Shown in pieces: positions 36,689-45,176 of a DNA stretch of 64,000 nt. Every line of letters begins with the position of its first letter. Position 1 is the first letter of the stretch. Made by a program: the position numbers and the translations under genes. Source of the stretch: Nitrospirota bacterium (GTDB taxonomy: Bacteria; Nitrospirota; Nitrospiria; Nitrospirales; Nitrospiraceae); contig JACRLR010000020.1 of assembly GCA_016219645.1 (NCBI GenBank), positions 62,001 through 126,000 on the forward strand, given 5' to 3'. A model generated the notes under the pieces. That model did not search any database. It saw only the letters and a list, made by a program, of their open reading frames with translations, and was not told where the DNA came from.

Positions 36689-36803
36689 AGCCCGCATTAT
36701 TCATGGCTCTCCTGAGTACGCCTCAGGTCCTCCGGGCTCCGCGCGCCGGTCTCACGACGCGGCGTGGCATTTTCCCTACGAACAGTCATGAGTAATGCGG
36801 GCT
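36689..36803 (+). repeat. 115-bp palindromic element (family 4)
   Basis: AGCCCGCATTATTCATG at 36689-36705 pairs with CATGAGTAATGCGGGCT at 36787-36803 (two mismatches). The middle holds TACGCCTCAGGTCCTCCGGG and a CGCGCGCCGG segment. Only one copy in this window. It ends 17 bp before the degP start. Confidence 0.75.
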
Positions 36804-36820
36804 AGGCTTCACCCTCATCC

Positions 36821-38248
36821 ATGATGTACAATTTGATGAAGTATTGCACTATGCGATTGCCACACATTCTCATCTGCCTCCTCTGTGTCGCCTGGGTCAA
36901 TACTCGTTCGATTGCCGTCGCTGACGCTGCTACCCCACCGACTGACTCTCCGGGCCTCCTCCTCCTCGAAGAAATTCAAACCGTCATTACGAATCTGGCC
37001 GAATCGACAAAACCCTCCGTGGTAAATCTCATCCCCCTCTCTGGAACTGGCCGTGGACGCGAGCTGCCAGCTGAGCGGGCTCCTAATGCTTCAGGATCAG
37101 GGTCCGGTGTCATTATCGATGCTGAAGGACACATCATCACGAATAATCATGTCATCGGCGATGCAACAGAACTTGAGGTGCGCCTTTCCGATAGAACTAA
37201 GCTGATTGCCCGGGTCGTCGGGAAGGATCCGGATACGGACCTGGCTGTCCTTAAGGTGACGGCCGACCGTCCTCTTCCCAGCGCAAAATTTGGGGATTCC
37301 TCAACCGTGCGCGTCGGCCAATGGGTGCTTGCCGTCGGGAATCCCTTCGGGCTGGACCGAACCGTCACCCTCGGCGTCGTGAGCGGAATCGGGCGAGAAA
37401 ACATCAACCTCTCGCGATACGAAAATTTCATTCAAACGGACGCGTCGATCAATCCGGGCAACTCGGGAGGCCCTCTCTTCAATCTGCGCGGCGAAATCAT
37501 CGGCATCAATACCGCCATCATTAACTTCGCCCAAGGCATTGGCTTTGCCATTCCCTCCAACATGGCCAAGCAAGTTCTTCAGCAATTGCTCGCTCAGGGG
37601 CGGGTGACGCGAGGCTGGCTCGGCGTCGGAATCCAACCGCTCACGGTGGAGTTGGCCCGAAAGTTCGAGGTCACCGAAGGCGCAGGGGTGTTGGTCAACG
37701 AAGTATTCGAAACGAGCCCGGCTGCGGCAGCAGGCATCAAACCCGGCGACATTCTAACCCGAATCGACGACACCGTGATCGACACACCGAACCGGCTCTC
37801 CCGCGTCGTGGCAGGATTACTTCCTGGCACGACGACCAAGGTTGAAATTGTCCGCGACCAGCAGCGACTGGTGCTGGACGTCTCTCTGATTGAACGTCGA
37901 GACCAGGTCGTGGCCGCCTCTCTTTCGCAATCACAGGCTCAAGCTCCCCAGGCACGCGCCGACAGCATTCTTGGTCTCGACGTGCAAGATCTGACGCCAA
38001 GCCTTGCTGATACATTCAAACTGCAGGAAAGCCGAGGGGTGCTCATCGCGAAAGTCGCACCCAATAGTCTCGCCCAGGCTGAAGGGCTCCACGAGGGAGA
38101 TCTCATCAAGGAAGTGAACCGTGTTGAGGTGAGGTCGGTCGGAGAATTCAACGGCGAAGTCTCCAAGATCCGGCCAGGCGAAACGGTCCTGCTCCGCCTG
38201 CTGAGAGAAGGGCGTGCCTTTTACGTCGTGCTCAAGCCGACCAACTAG
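36821..38248 (+). CDS. degP: Periplasmic serine protease, DegP/HtrA family
   Basis: Protein quality control protease/chaperone. 475 residues as given; ATGs at 36836 and 36851 are alternatives, and the last gives a typical signal peptide (MRLPHILICLLCVAWVN to ADA). Trypsin-like domain with His110 (ITNNHVIGDA), Asp140 (DPDTDLAVLK) and Ser215 (NPGNSGGPLFN), then two PDZ domains (about 265-360 and 390-470; GWLGVGIQPLT, ILGLDVQDLTPS). Two PDZ domains fit DegP/DegQ rather than DegS. No clear ribosome site. Confidence 0.93.
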   Translation: MMYNLMKYCTMRLPHILICLLCVAWVNTRSIAVADAATPPTDSPGLLLLEEIQTVITNLAESTKPSVVNLIPLSGTGRGRELPAERAPNASGSGSGVIIDAEGHIITNNHVIGDATELEVRLSDRTKLIARVVGKDPDTDLAVLKVTADRPLPSAKFGDSSTVRVGQWVLAVGNPFGLDRTVTLGVVSGIGRENINLSRYENFIQTDASINPGNSGGPLFNLRGEIIGINTAIINFAQGIGFAIPSNMAKQVLQQLLAQGRVTRGWLGVGIQPLTVELARKFEVTEGAGVLVNEVFETSPAAAAGIKPGDILTRIDDTVIDTPNRLSRVVAGLLPGTTTKVEIVRDQQRLVLDVSLIERRDQVVAASLSQSQAQAPQARADSILGLDVQDLTPSLADTFKLQESRGVLIAKVAPNSLAQAEGLHEGDLIKEVNRVEVRSVGEFNGEVSKIRPGETVLLRLLREGRAFYVVLKPTN

Positions 38249-38249
38249 C

Positions 38250-38340
38250 CTGGTTTGTTTGGTCTATCTGGTTTGTCTGGTTTTTGGGTTGGACGAACCC
38301 AACCAGATAAACCAAATCAACCGACAAACAAAACAACCCA
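38250..38340 (+). repeat. 9-bp-unit palindromic array, copy d (between convergent degP and EF-G-like gene)
   Basis: Left arm GTTTGTTTG, GTCTATCTG, GTTTGTCTG, GTTTTTGGG; loop TTGGACGAACCC; right arm AACCAGATAAACCAAATCAA and further CAAAC units. It starts right after the degP stop and ends just before the stop of the opposing gene. The cleanest copy for seeing the 9-bp period. Confidence 0.85.
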
Positions 38341-38349
38341 TCTGTTAGG

Positions 38350-40449
38350 TCAGTGTGCAGCCGCGTGAGTCTCCACCTTGTGTGCCTCAACAATCCGAGC
38401 CACAAGCTCGCGAGGCACTTCGTCATAGCGCGCAAATTCCATCGCGTAACTGCCCTGTCCCGCCGTTAAGGAATTCAGCGCCGTGGCATACGGGAGCAAC
38501 TCTGCCATTGGGACGAGCGCTGTGATCTGTTCCGTCTGGCCTTTTGACTCCACATGGAGAATCCGCCCTCTCCGAGCGTTCAAGTCCCCGATGACACTCC
38601 CGATGTGATCCGCTGGAGCCTCAACCTCCACCGTCATGATCGGCTCTAACAAGACGGGATGCGCTGTCTCTAATGCCTTCTTGAACCCCATCGACGCGGC
38701 GATCTTGAAGGCCATCTCTGACGAGTCGACTGCATGGTATGATCCATCATACACTGCGACCCGGCAATCGACGACAGGAAACCCCGCCAAACTGCCGTGA
38801 TACATGGCTTCAACCACCCCCTTCTCGACCGCAGGAATAAAGTTGCGCGGGATGGCGCCGCCGACCACCTTGTTCTCAAATTTGAATCCTTCCCCGCGCG
38901 ACAGGGGTGTGACCTCCAGCCAGCAATCACCGTACTGACCATGTCCTCCGGTTTGTTTTTTATATTTCCCCTGGGCCTGTGCCATGGCGCGGATGGTTTC
39001 GCGATAGGGAATCTTCGGCATATGAAGCACCACTTCTGCACCGTATTTCCTGCGCAGCTTTTCGAGCGCAAGATCAATGTGCAATTGGCTCATCCCACTT
39101 AACACCATTTCCTTTGTGTCGGGATGTCGCACAAATTCAAGCGTCGGATCCTCTTCGATCAATTTATGCAACCCAAGACTGATCTTTTCAATGTCGGCAT
39201 TCGACTTAGGCTCGATTGCAAAGGACAGGACAGCGCGTGGAAGCACCGGTTTCGGATAACAAATGGGAGCATGTTCATCACAGAGCGTATCGCCAGTCTG
39301 CGTGTCTTTGAGTTTGCCGATGGCCACGATATCCCCTGCCCCGGCCGAAGGGACGATCGTATGTTTCTTCCCCAGCAAGGTGTAGAGGTGTCCGCTCTTC
39401 TCTTTGCTGCCTCGAGAACTGTTGAAGACCGTCGAGTCTGCGTGAAGAGCCCCAGACAAGATTCGCAGATACGACAACCGACCGACAAATGGGTCGATTA
39501 AGGTCTTGAAAACGACCCCTGAAAACGGATCCTCCTGAATGGCACGGCGGGTTACCGTCGCTCCGGTATTTGGATGCAGGCCTTCCCATGGAGTTCTTAC
39601 CGTCCGGTCCATCGGCGAAGGCAACAATCCAACAATCGCATTGAGGAGAGGAATAATCCCGATGTTCCTGATCGCAGATCCAGCAAAGAGCGGGATGATC
39701 GTGCCTCCCTGGACACCAAGTCGAAGCCCTTTGATCATGTCCTCCTGCGCCAACTCACCTGCAGCAATGTACTGTTCCAATAATCGATCATCACACTCCG
39801 CTGCCCCCTCCTGAACCAGCCTCCGTGCCTCCCCCATCATGATCTTTGCGTTTTCTGGAATCGGCAACGGCTGAGCGACAGGGACTTCCTTGGACGAAGC
39901 GATGACACTCGGTTGAAGTAGATCCAACACCCCTTCCAGCTGAATGCCACTTCCAAGAGGCAAGGACATCGGCAAGGGTGTGATCCCAAGGTCGCGCTGG
40001 CACAGGGCAACAATCTCCTCGATGGAAGCGCTATCTTTGTCCAATTCGTTGAGGAACATGAGGCAAGGTAAGCCCAGCCCCTTGATGCGAGACCACACTC
40101 TGATGAGCTCGCTCCGCACCCCCGATGCAGCACCCACGACCAGAATGACCGCGTCCACCGCTCGCAACGCCATAATGGTCTCCCCAATAAAGCTCAGCGC
40201 GCCTGGAGGGTCAACGAGATTGATGGTGGTGTGATTCCAGGAACAACGGAGGAGACTGGTACTGACTGAGCTGCGCCGGTGAAGTTCTTCTGGCTCGAAG
40301 TCCGAGATGGTCGTACCTTGTGCAACCGACCCAAGGTGAGGGATAGCGCCGGTGGTAAAGAGCATGGCCTCAGCCAACGAAGTTTTCCCGACACCGACAC
40401 TGGAGATCATGGCCACATTTCTGAGTGACTCGGCAGGTAGCTGACTCAT
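38350..40449 (-). CDS. Elongation factor G-like GTPase (EF-G paralogue)
   Basis: 699 residues from ATG 40449, with AAGGAGG upstream; the longer open frame runs through a palindromic array and is rejected. EF-G domain order is complete, ending GQGSYAMEFARYDEVP. The GTPase motifs depart from canonical EF-G: G1 SSVGVGKTS, G3 DPPGALSF instead of DTPGHVDF, G4 NELDKD instead of NKMD. This matches the EF-G-like (FusA2-type) group, which is not the main translocase; ribosome recycling or stress roles are suggested for relatives. Domain IV contains GGHGQYGDCWLEV. radC is upstream on the same strand. Confidence 0.9.
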   Translation of the reverse strand: MSQLPAESLRNVAMISSVGVGKTSLAEAMLFTTGAIPHLGSVAQGTTISDFEPEELHRRSSVSTSLLRCSWNHTTINLVDPPGALSFIGETIMALRAVDAVILVVGAASGVRSELIRVWSRIKGLGLPCLMFLNELDKDSASIEEIVALCQRDLGITPLPMSLPLGSGIQLEGVLDLLQPSVIASSKEVPVAQPLPIPENAKIMMGEARRLVQEGAAECDDRLLEQYIAAGELAQEDMIKGLRLGVQGGTIIPLFAGSAIRNIGIIPLLNAIVGLLPSPMDRTVRTPWEGLHPNTGATVTRRAIQEDPFSGVVFKTLIDPFVGRLSYLRILSGALHADSTVFNSSRGSKEKSGHLYTLLGKKHTIVPSAGAGDIVAIGKLKDTQTGDTLCDEHAPICYPKPVLPRAVLSFAIEPKSNADIEKISLGLHKLIEEDPTLEFVRHPDTKEMVLSGMSQLHIDLALEKLRRKYGAEVVLHMPKIPYRETIRAMAQAQGKYKKQTGGHGQYGDCWLEVTPLSRGEGFKFENKVVGGAIPRNFIPAVEKGVVEAMYHGSLAGFPVVDCRVAVYDGSYHAVDSSEMAFKIAASMGFKKALETAHPVLLEPIMTVEVEAPADHIGSVIGDLNARRGRILHVESKGQTEQITALVPMAELLPYATALNSLTAGQGSYAMEFARYDEVPRELVARIVEAHKVETHAAAH

Positions 40450-40460
40450 GGGGCCCTCCT

Positions 40461-40550
40461 TGTTGTTCATTTGGTCTGTTTTGTTTGTCTCGTTTGTTTG
40501 GTTAAACGAAAAAACCAGATAAACCAAACAAACCAAACAAACCAGACTTG
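40461..40550 (+). repeat. 9-bp-unit palindromic array, copy e (radC to EF-G-like gap)
   Basis: Left arm GTTCATTTG, GTCTGTTTT, GTTTGTCTC, GTTTGTTTG; loop TTAAACGAAAA; right arm AACCAGATAAACCAAACAAA continuing CCAAACAAACCAGAC. It lies between two minus-strand genes, within 12 bp of the EF-G-like ribosome region. Confidence 0.85.
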
Positions 40551-40576
40551 TTACATTGTTGCAATTCTCCCTTCGC

Positions 40577-41293
40577 TCAAGTGTTTGTACCCTGGTTGGG
40601 TAGCCAGCCTTGGTCCGCAAAGCTGACATAGCGTCCATCACCCACCACGAGATGATCAAGAACCCGAATACCGAGTATGTCCCCGGCTGACACCAGGCGC
40701 GCGGTCAGAACACGGTCTTCCTGGCTCGGCGTAGGATCCCCGCTGGGGTGGTTGTGTAGAAAGATGACTGCCGCCGCTGATTCTCGCACCGCGAGCGTGA
40801 AGACTTCCCGTGGATGCACAATGCTGAGTGTCAGGCTGCCTTCCGATACTGTCACATCACGCATCATGGCATGCTTCGCATCCAGTAAAATAACTTTGAA
40901 GATTTCGTGACGCAGATCGCGCAGGGCCGGGTGGAAATGCGCGAAGAGGTCACGGCTGGAGGTAATCTTTGTCCCTTTGGTCAACGGACAAGCGAGGGCA
41001 CGCTTTCCCAATTCAAGAGCCGCTTTCAGTTGGGCTGCCTTGGCCTCCCCCACACCTGGGACTGCACAAAGTTCTTCAATTCCACATTGCGCGAGGCCTC
41101 CGACACCTCCGAGCCGATCCAGAACATCCATCCCAACCTTCACAGCTGAAGACCCTTGACGGCCCACTCGGAGGAGAATGGCCAAAAGTTGAGCATTGGT
41201 GAGTGTCTGTGGGCCCTGAGCCAGTAGCCTCTCGCGCGGCCGTTCTGTTTCAGGCCATTGCGTGATGCCCTGGCCCCCTTTCTTGCTGGCCAT
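40577..41293 (-). CDS. radC: RadC-family JAB1/MPN (JAMM) domain protein
   Basis: 238 residues. N-terminal UPF0758 helical part with a helix-hairpin-helix (LCAVPGVGEAKAAQLKAAL), then the JAMM metalloprotease-like fold with the zinc motif FLHNHPSGDPTPSQED and the upstream glutamate in VSEGSLTLSIVHPREVF. Historically called DNA repair protein RadC, but its biochemical role is not settled. Reads toward the EF-G-like gene across a palindromic array. Confidence 0.92.
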   Translation of the reverse strand: MASKKGGQGITQWPETERPRERLLAQGPQTLTNAQLLAILLRVGRQGSSAVKVGMDVLDRLGGVGGLAQCGIEELCAVPGVGEAKAAQLKAALELGKRALACPLTKGTKITSSRDLFAHFHPALRDLRHEIFKVILLDAKHAMMRDVTVSEGSLTLSIVHPREVFTLAVRESAAAVIFLHNHPSGDPTPSQEDRVLTARLVSAGDILGIRVLDHLVVGDGRYVSFADQGWLPNQGTNT

Positions 41294-41473
41294 TCATACC
41301 CCCGAACAAAAAATTGACACTCTGAACGTTTTGGTACTAGACATCCCCCCTTCGGTAGCCGCCTGCTAACAAATACGTACCCCTAAACTGTTGAAATTAC
41401 GTACAGCCAACAAATGGTGCAGTAATTGCTTTTGAACGCCTGCAGCAACTCACAGCAACCCTGGGAGGATTCG

Positions 41474-41647
41474 ATGGAATGCCCGAAGTGTAAAGGCCTC
41501 ATGATGCTCGAGCGGTTCTCCGACTTCTTTTTAATATTTTACGCCTGGAAGTGCATCAACTGCGGAGCGATCATTGATCGCACCATTTCAAATAATCGGC
41601 GAAAGAGCTTGGCCGCTCGGAAGCCCCAGGCGGTAGCGACCCCCTAG
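41474..41647 (+). CDS. Small zinc-ribbon protein
   Basis: 57 residues from ATG 41474, with GGGAGG five bases before it. Two CxxC pairs, MECPKCKG and CINCGAIID, spaced by an aromatic stretch (FSDFFLIFYAWK), form a zinc ribbon. The tail is basic. A TTGACA at 41314-41319 lies upstream but its -10 is poor. Role unknown; similar tiny ribbons occur in many bacteria. Confidence 0.65.
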   Translation: MECPKCKGLMMLERFSDFFLIFYAWKCINCGAIIDRTISNNRRKSLAARKPQAVATP

Positions 41648-41933
41648 CATAATTGCCATTCGTCTCATTGGAGTATGTGGCCATCTCGATCAGGACGAAT
41701 GGCCGACCCCCTTTCGCTCATGCATCGCTGCTGCCCTTGACAGGCAAATGACCCTCGGCATTATAGGGACAAGTACGAAAGTCGTCAAAACCCTTCCATT
41801 GCCATTCTTCCACCTGCCCTGGCACCGCATCAGTACCACCACACACTAGGCACCTCGCTCATTCGGTTATCTTGACCCCTTCAAAAACGCTATGTTAGAG
41901 TCAATTGCTCCAGGGATGTTGCTCACCTAAAAT
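41648..41933 (+). other. Intergenic stretch before rsmD
   Basis: About 285 bp. Only a weak promoter-like pair is seen (TTGACC at 41872-41877 and TTAGAG 17 bp later). No gene, repeat family member or RNA structure recognised. Confidence 0.3.
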
Positions 41934-42506
41934 ATGCGTGTTATTGCCGGATCTCACCGAGGTCGCCGCTTGAGCGGGCCAGAAGGAACTGAGCTGCGTC
42001 CCACATCCGACAAGGTTCGCCAGGCCATTTTTTCAATTCTTGGGACCCAGATAGTAGGAGCTCGCTTTCTTGATTTGTACGCTGGTACCGGTGCCGTCGG
42101 GATCGAAGCACTGAGCCGCGGAGCTTCAGCCGTCACCTTTGTTGAATCAGATCCCAAGGTCACGCAACTGTTACAGAACAATCTACGGACCTGTCAGTTG
42201 CTCGGCCGAGCCCAGGTTCATCTAGGACAAACCGCAGCATTCCTCGATCAGCAAGACTCCTGGGATAGCCCCTATGATGTACTGTTTGCAGATCCGCCCT
42301 ATGCGGCTCTGGATGAGTTAGAAGTTATGATGCATTCCTGGAGGCCCGGACTGCTCTCGGAGCATGCCACAATGATTTTCGAACACGATTCTCGGACGGA
42401 ATTGCCCGCGACAATAAACCATGCCTCCCTTCTACGGCGATATGTCTATGGCGATACGGCACTCTATCTCTACGGTTTGTCGACCGCACAATCGAGCGCT
42501 TCATGA
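41934..42506 (+). CDS. rsmD: 16S rRNA (guanine(966)-N(2))-methyltransferase
   Basis: SAM-dependent methylation of G966 in 16S rRNA. 190 residues. N-terminus MRVIAGSHRGRRL followed by LRPTSDKVRQAIFSIL, SAM loop FLDLYAGTGAVGIEALSRG, and the catalytic DPPY in VLFADPPYAAL. Stop overlaps coaD in an ATGA, the common rsmD-coaD pairing. Confidence 0.95.
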   Translation: MRVIAGSHRGRRLSGPEGTELRPTSDKVRQAIFSILGTQIVGARFLDLYAGTGAVGIEALSRGASAVTFVESDPKVTQLLQNNLRTCQLLGRAQVHLGQTAAFLDQQDSWDSPYDVLFADPPYAALDELEVMMHSWRPGLLSEHATMIFEHDSRTELPATINHASLLRRYVYGDTALYLYGLSTAQSSAS

Positions 42507-42991
42507 AAATTGGTATCTATCCAGGAACGTTCGATCCCATTACCCACGGACACACCGACATCATCACCCGTAGTTTGCGGGTATTTGACAAGGTGGTCGT
42601 GGCTGTTGCACCCAATCAATCCAAGCACCCGCTCTTCACCCTGACAGAACGACTGGACATGATTCGCATCGTCATGGAGAAGATGAAACAGGTCGAAGTG
42701 ACCCATTTCGATGGCCTCCTTGTGGACTTTGTCCGGCGATACGGTGGTCATGCGATCATTCGTGGCCTGCGGGCGATCTCGGACTTCGAACACGAATTTC
42801 AGATGGCGCTCATGAATCGCAAGATTGCCAAACAGGTTGAGACCGTATTCCTCATGCCCAGCGAAGAGTATTCATATTTATCCTCAACCATCATTAAAGA
42901 GGTGGCCAACCACGGGGGAGCGCTCACGGAGTTTCTGCATCCCGAAGTTGCGCGCCAACTGCAAAACCGGATTAGGAGCTTGAAAACATGA
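42503..42991 (+). CDS. coaD: Phosphopantetheine adenylyltransferase
   Basis: Penultimate step of coenzyme A synthesis. 162 residues. Nucleotidyltransferase motif GTFDPITHGHTDII, then RGLRAISDFEHEFQMA and the C-terminal SSTIIKEVANHGG. Overlaps rsmD by 4 bp upstream and the aminotransferase by 4 bp downstream. Works with coaBC at 11.9 kb. Confidence 0.96.
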   Translation: MKIGIYPGTFDPITHGHTDIITRSLRVFDKVVVAVAPNQSKHPLFTLTERLDMIRIVMEKMKQVEVTHFDGLLVDFVRRYGGHAIIRGLRAISDFEHEFQMALMNRKIAKQVETVFLMPSEEYSYLSSTIIKEVANHGGALTEFLHPEVARQLQNRIRSLKT

Positions 42992-44181
42992 AGCTTGCTG
43001 CACGAGCGGGGCGAATTACCCCCTCCCCCACCTTAGCCATGGCCGCAACCGCAAAGGCAATGGTCGCACGCGGGATTGACGTCGCCGATTTTTCGTCTGG
43101 AGAGCCTGACTTCGACACACCGGAACCGGTCAAAGCCGCAGCAGAAGCCGCAATTCGCGCGGGGTTTACGAAATACACGCCCTCATCAGGCATCGACGAA
43201 CTGCGGCAAGCGATTATCGACAAACTTCAGGCCGAGCAGGGAATCCGGTACGAAAAGTCTCAAGTACTCGTCTCGTGTGGCGCCAAACATTCACTCTACA
43301 ACCTTGCCGAAGCGCTCCTTGAAGCGGGCGACGAAGTCATCCTTCCCGTTCCCTATTGGGTCTCCTATGCCGACCAAACCCTCCTGAACGACGCGACGCC
43401 GGTGTTCTTTCCGACCCGTGAGGAAGACGGGTACGCCATTGATGTCCATGATTTGGAACGGTTCATTACAGTCCGCACCAAGGCCATTATCATCAATAGC
43501 CCCTGCAATCCAACAGGGGCAACCTACGATCGGAAGACACTTGAACGCCTCGCTGAGCTGGCACTCCGTCGGGATCTTCTTCTTATTTCAGACGAGATTT
43601 ACGAAAAGGTCATTTACGACGGCGTGACACACACGAGCATTGCTTCATTAGGACCGGAGATCGCAGCCCGTACCGTCCTGATCAATGGTGTCTCCAAAGC
43701 CTATGCGATGACTGGATGGCGGATCGGCTATGCCGCTGGTCCTAAAGACCTCCTGAACGCCATGGCAAACATTCAGAGTCAGAGCACGTCCAATCCCTGT
43801 TCGATTTCACAGAAAGCTGCTGTCGTCGCCTTGCGTGAAGGTGGTGCGTTTACAGAAAAAATGGTGTTAGAGTTTGATCGACGGCGACGTACCATAGTCG
43901 AGCGTCTGAATGCGATGCCCGGCGTTCGCTGTCGAATGCCTACCGGTGCATTTTATGCGTTTCCCAATGTGGGTGGGCTGCTCGGACGACAAAGCCCAAC
44001 CGGAACAGTCGCAACGCCGACCGATCTGGCAAACTACTTGCTTCAAGAATCCAGGGTCGCCGTGGTGCCTGGTGAGCCATTTGGGAGCACCCAGCATATT
44101 CGACTGTCCTATGCCACCAGTATGGACACGATCGTCCGAGGAATGGATCGTCTCGACGCGGCGTTCAAACAGCTGACTTAA
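42988..44181 (+). CDS. Class I aminotransferase (aspartate / prephenate type)
   Basis: PLP-dependent aminotransferase, 397 residues. Marks: FSSGEPDFDTPEPVK, SCGAKHSLYNLAEAL, INSPCNPTGATYD, DEIYEKVIYDG and the PLP-lysine SKAYAMTGWRIGYAAG, with the carboxylate-binding Arg in IRLSYATS. These fit the Ib subgroup that includes thermophilic aspartate and aspartate/prephenate aminotransferases; whether it also makes arogenate cannot be told. Translationally coupled to coaD. Confidence 0.9.
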   Translation: MKLAARAGRITPSPTLAMAATAKAMVARGIDVADFSSGEPDFDTPEPVKAAAEAAIRAGFTKYTPSSGIDELRQAIIDKLQAEQGIRYEKSQVLVSCGAKHSLYNLAEALLEAGDEVILPVPYWVSYADQTLLNDATPVFFPTREEDGYAIDVHDLERFITVRTKAIIINSPCNPTGATYDRKTLERLAELALRRDLLLISDEIYEKVIYDGVTHTSIASLGPEIAARTVLINGVSKAYAMTGWRIGYAAGPKDLLNAMANIQSQSTSNPCSISQKAAVVALREGGAFTEKMVLEFDRRRRTIVERLNAMPGVRCRMPTGAFYAFPNVGGLLGRQSPTGTVATPTDLANYLLQESRVAVVPGEPFGSTQHIRLSYATSMDTIVRGMDRLDAAFKQLT

Positions 44182-44193
44182 CGGAAGAAGACC

Positions 44194-44280
44194 GTTATTT
44201 CGTTTATTTGGTTTGTCTCGTTTGTTTGGTTGACTGAGACTAACTGGACAAACCAAATCAACCAAATAAACAAAACAAAC
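44194..44280 (+). repeat. 9-bp-unit palindromic array, copy f
   Basis: Left arm TTATTTC, GTTTATTTG, GTTTGTCTC, GTTTGTTTG; loop GTTGACTGAGACTAAC; right arm CAAACCAAATCAACCAAATA and CAAAC units. It begins 12 bp after the aminotransferase stop and ends 24 bp before the next start. Confidence 0.85.
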
Positions 44281-44304
44281 CCGGCCAGTTGGAGGAAAGG
44301 AAAC

Positions 44305-44694
44305 GTGCCTATCTACGAGTACCAGTGTGAGGCCTGTGCGGAAAGGTTCGAAATCAAACAAGGTATGAAGGACGACCCGCTCACCGTCTGTCCACAATGC
44401 GGGAAGCGTGTGCAGCGACTGATTTCATCGCCCGCCATCATGTTTAAGGGGAGCGGATGGTACGTCACTGATTATTCGGACAAACTGAAGCCGTCACCGG
44501 GCAATGAAGCACCGGCGCCGACAGCCGGAGAAAAGAAAGAGGCAACGCCAAGCGCATCAGAAAAGACGACAGCGACAAGTCCCGCGACGCCAGCTCCTTC
44601 CTCCACGCCCGCTCCCGCAAGCACCCCAGGAAGCACGACTTCCGGCCCGTCAAACACAGCAACAGCCGCGCCATCCTCCCCTACAACCAAATAG
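44305..44694 (+). CDS. FmdB-family zinc-ribbon protein
   Basis: 129 residues from GTG 44305, preceded by GGAGGAAAGG. The N-terminal domain (PIYEYQCEACAERFEIKQ, then VCPQCGKRVQRLIS, FKGSGWYVTDY) is the FmdB/Zn-ribbon_8 type with two CxxC pairs. The C-terminal half is a disordered Ala/Pro/Ser/Thr tail. Often annotated as a regulator but of unproved function. An upstream in-frame ATG lies inside a palindromic array and is rejected. Confidence 0.85.
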   Translation: MPIYEYQCEACAERFEIKQGMKDDPLTVCPQCGKRVQRLISSPAIMFKGSGWYVTDYSDKLKPSPGNEAPAPTAGEKKEATPSASEKTTATSPATPAPSSTPAPASTPGSTTSGPSNTATAAPSSPTTK

Positions 44695-44714
44695 CTTGTA
44701 CAGGAAAGGCCCCG

Positions 44715-45140
44715 TTAGCGCGCGCGCGTATCCTTGGCTGGGGCTGGCGCTTTCTTCTTGGTAGCGGGAGCCTTCGGCTTGGTCTTCGTCGTGGGCTTGA
44801 CGGCAGGAGCTTTCGGTGCTGCTACTTTTGCCGACTTCGCCAGCCGTCCCTGCGAAGCGGTCAAACTATTTTGCAAGCTGTTGATCATCACCGACTTATC
44901 ACGACTCGCCCGAGAGAGGTCATCGACTTGGGCCTGCAAATCATCTTTCGCCTTCGTAATGGATGCAAGTTGATTCTGCAATTGCGTCTTTTCCATGGTC
45001 ACCATCTGCAGTTCAGAGCGCAGCTGCTCGATTTGTGTTTGAAGGGCCGGGGGCCAGTAATCGCACCCGGATAAACCCATCGAGACTACCGTCACAGCCA
45101 CCACCGCAACGAGATTACGGACCATCATTGTTTGAGTCAT
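44715..45140 (-). CDS. Coiled-coil lipoprotein
   Basis: 141 residues. Signal peptide with lipobox LSGC (VVAVTVVSMGLSGC), so lipid-anchored, in the periplasm. Residues about 33-105 form a coiled coil (LQTQIEQLRSELQMVTMEKT), like small Lpp-type or septum-associated proteins. The tail is Lys/Ala/Pro-rich (APATKKKAPAPAK) and could bind peptidoglycan or nucleic acid charge. AAAGGAG precedes the ATG. Last gene of the minus-strand purH-purD-tsaC run. Confidence 0.75.
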   Translation of the reverse strand: MTQTMMVRNLVAVVAVTVVSMGLSGCDYWPPALQTQIEQLRSELQMVTMEKTQLQNQLASITKAKDDLQAQVDDLSRASRDKSVMINSLQNSLTASQGRLAKSAKVAAPKAPAVKPTTKTKPKAPATKKKAPAPAKDTRAR

Positions 45141-45176
45141 CTCATTCTCCTTTCCACGAGAACGGTACCGCCGACT

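Noticed and set aside
40450-40659. Seventy extra codons before the EF-G-like start
   Set aside because: They translate a palindromic array and the antisense of radC; AAGGAGG stands directly before ATG 40449.
44194-44280. CRISPR array
   Set aside because: The 9-bp units are tandem without spacers and reverse half-way; no cas genes.
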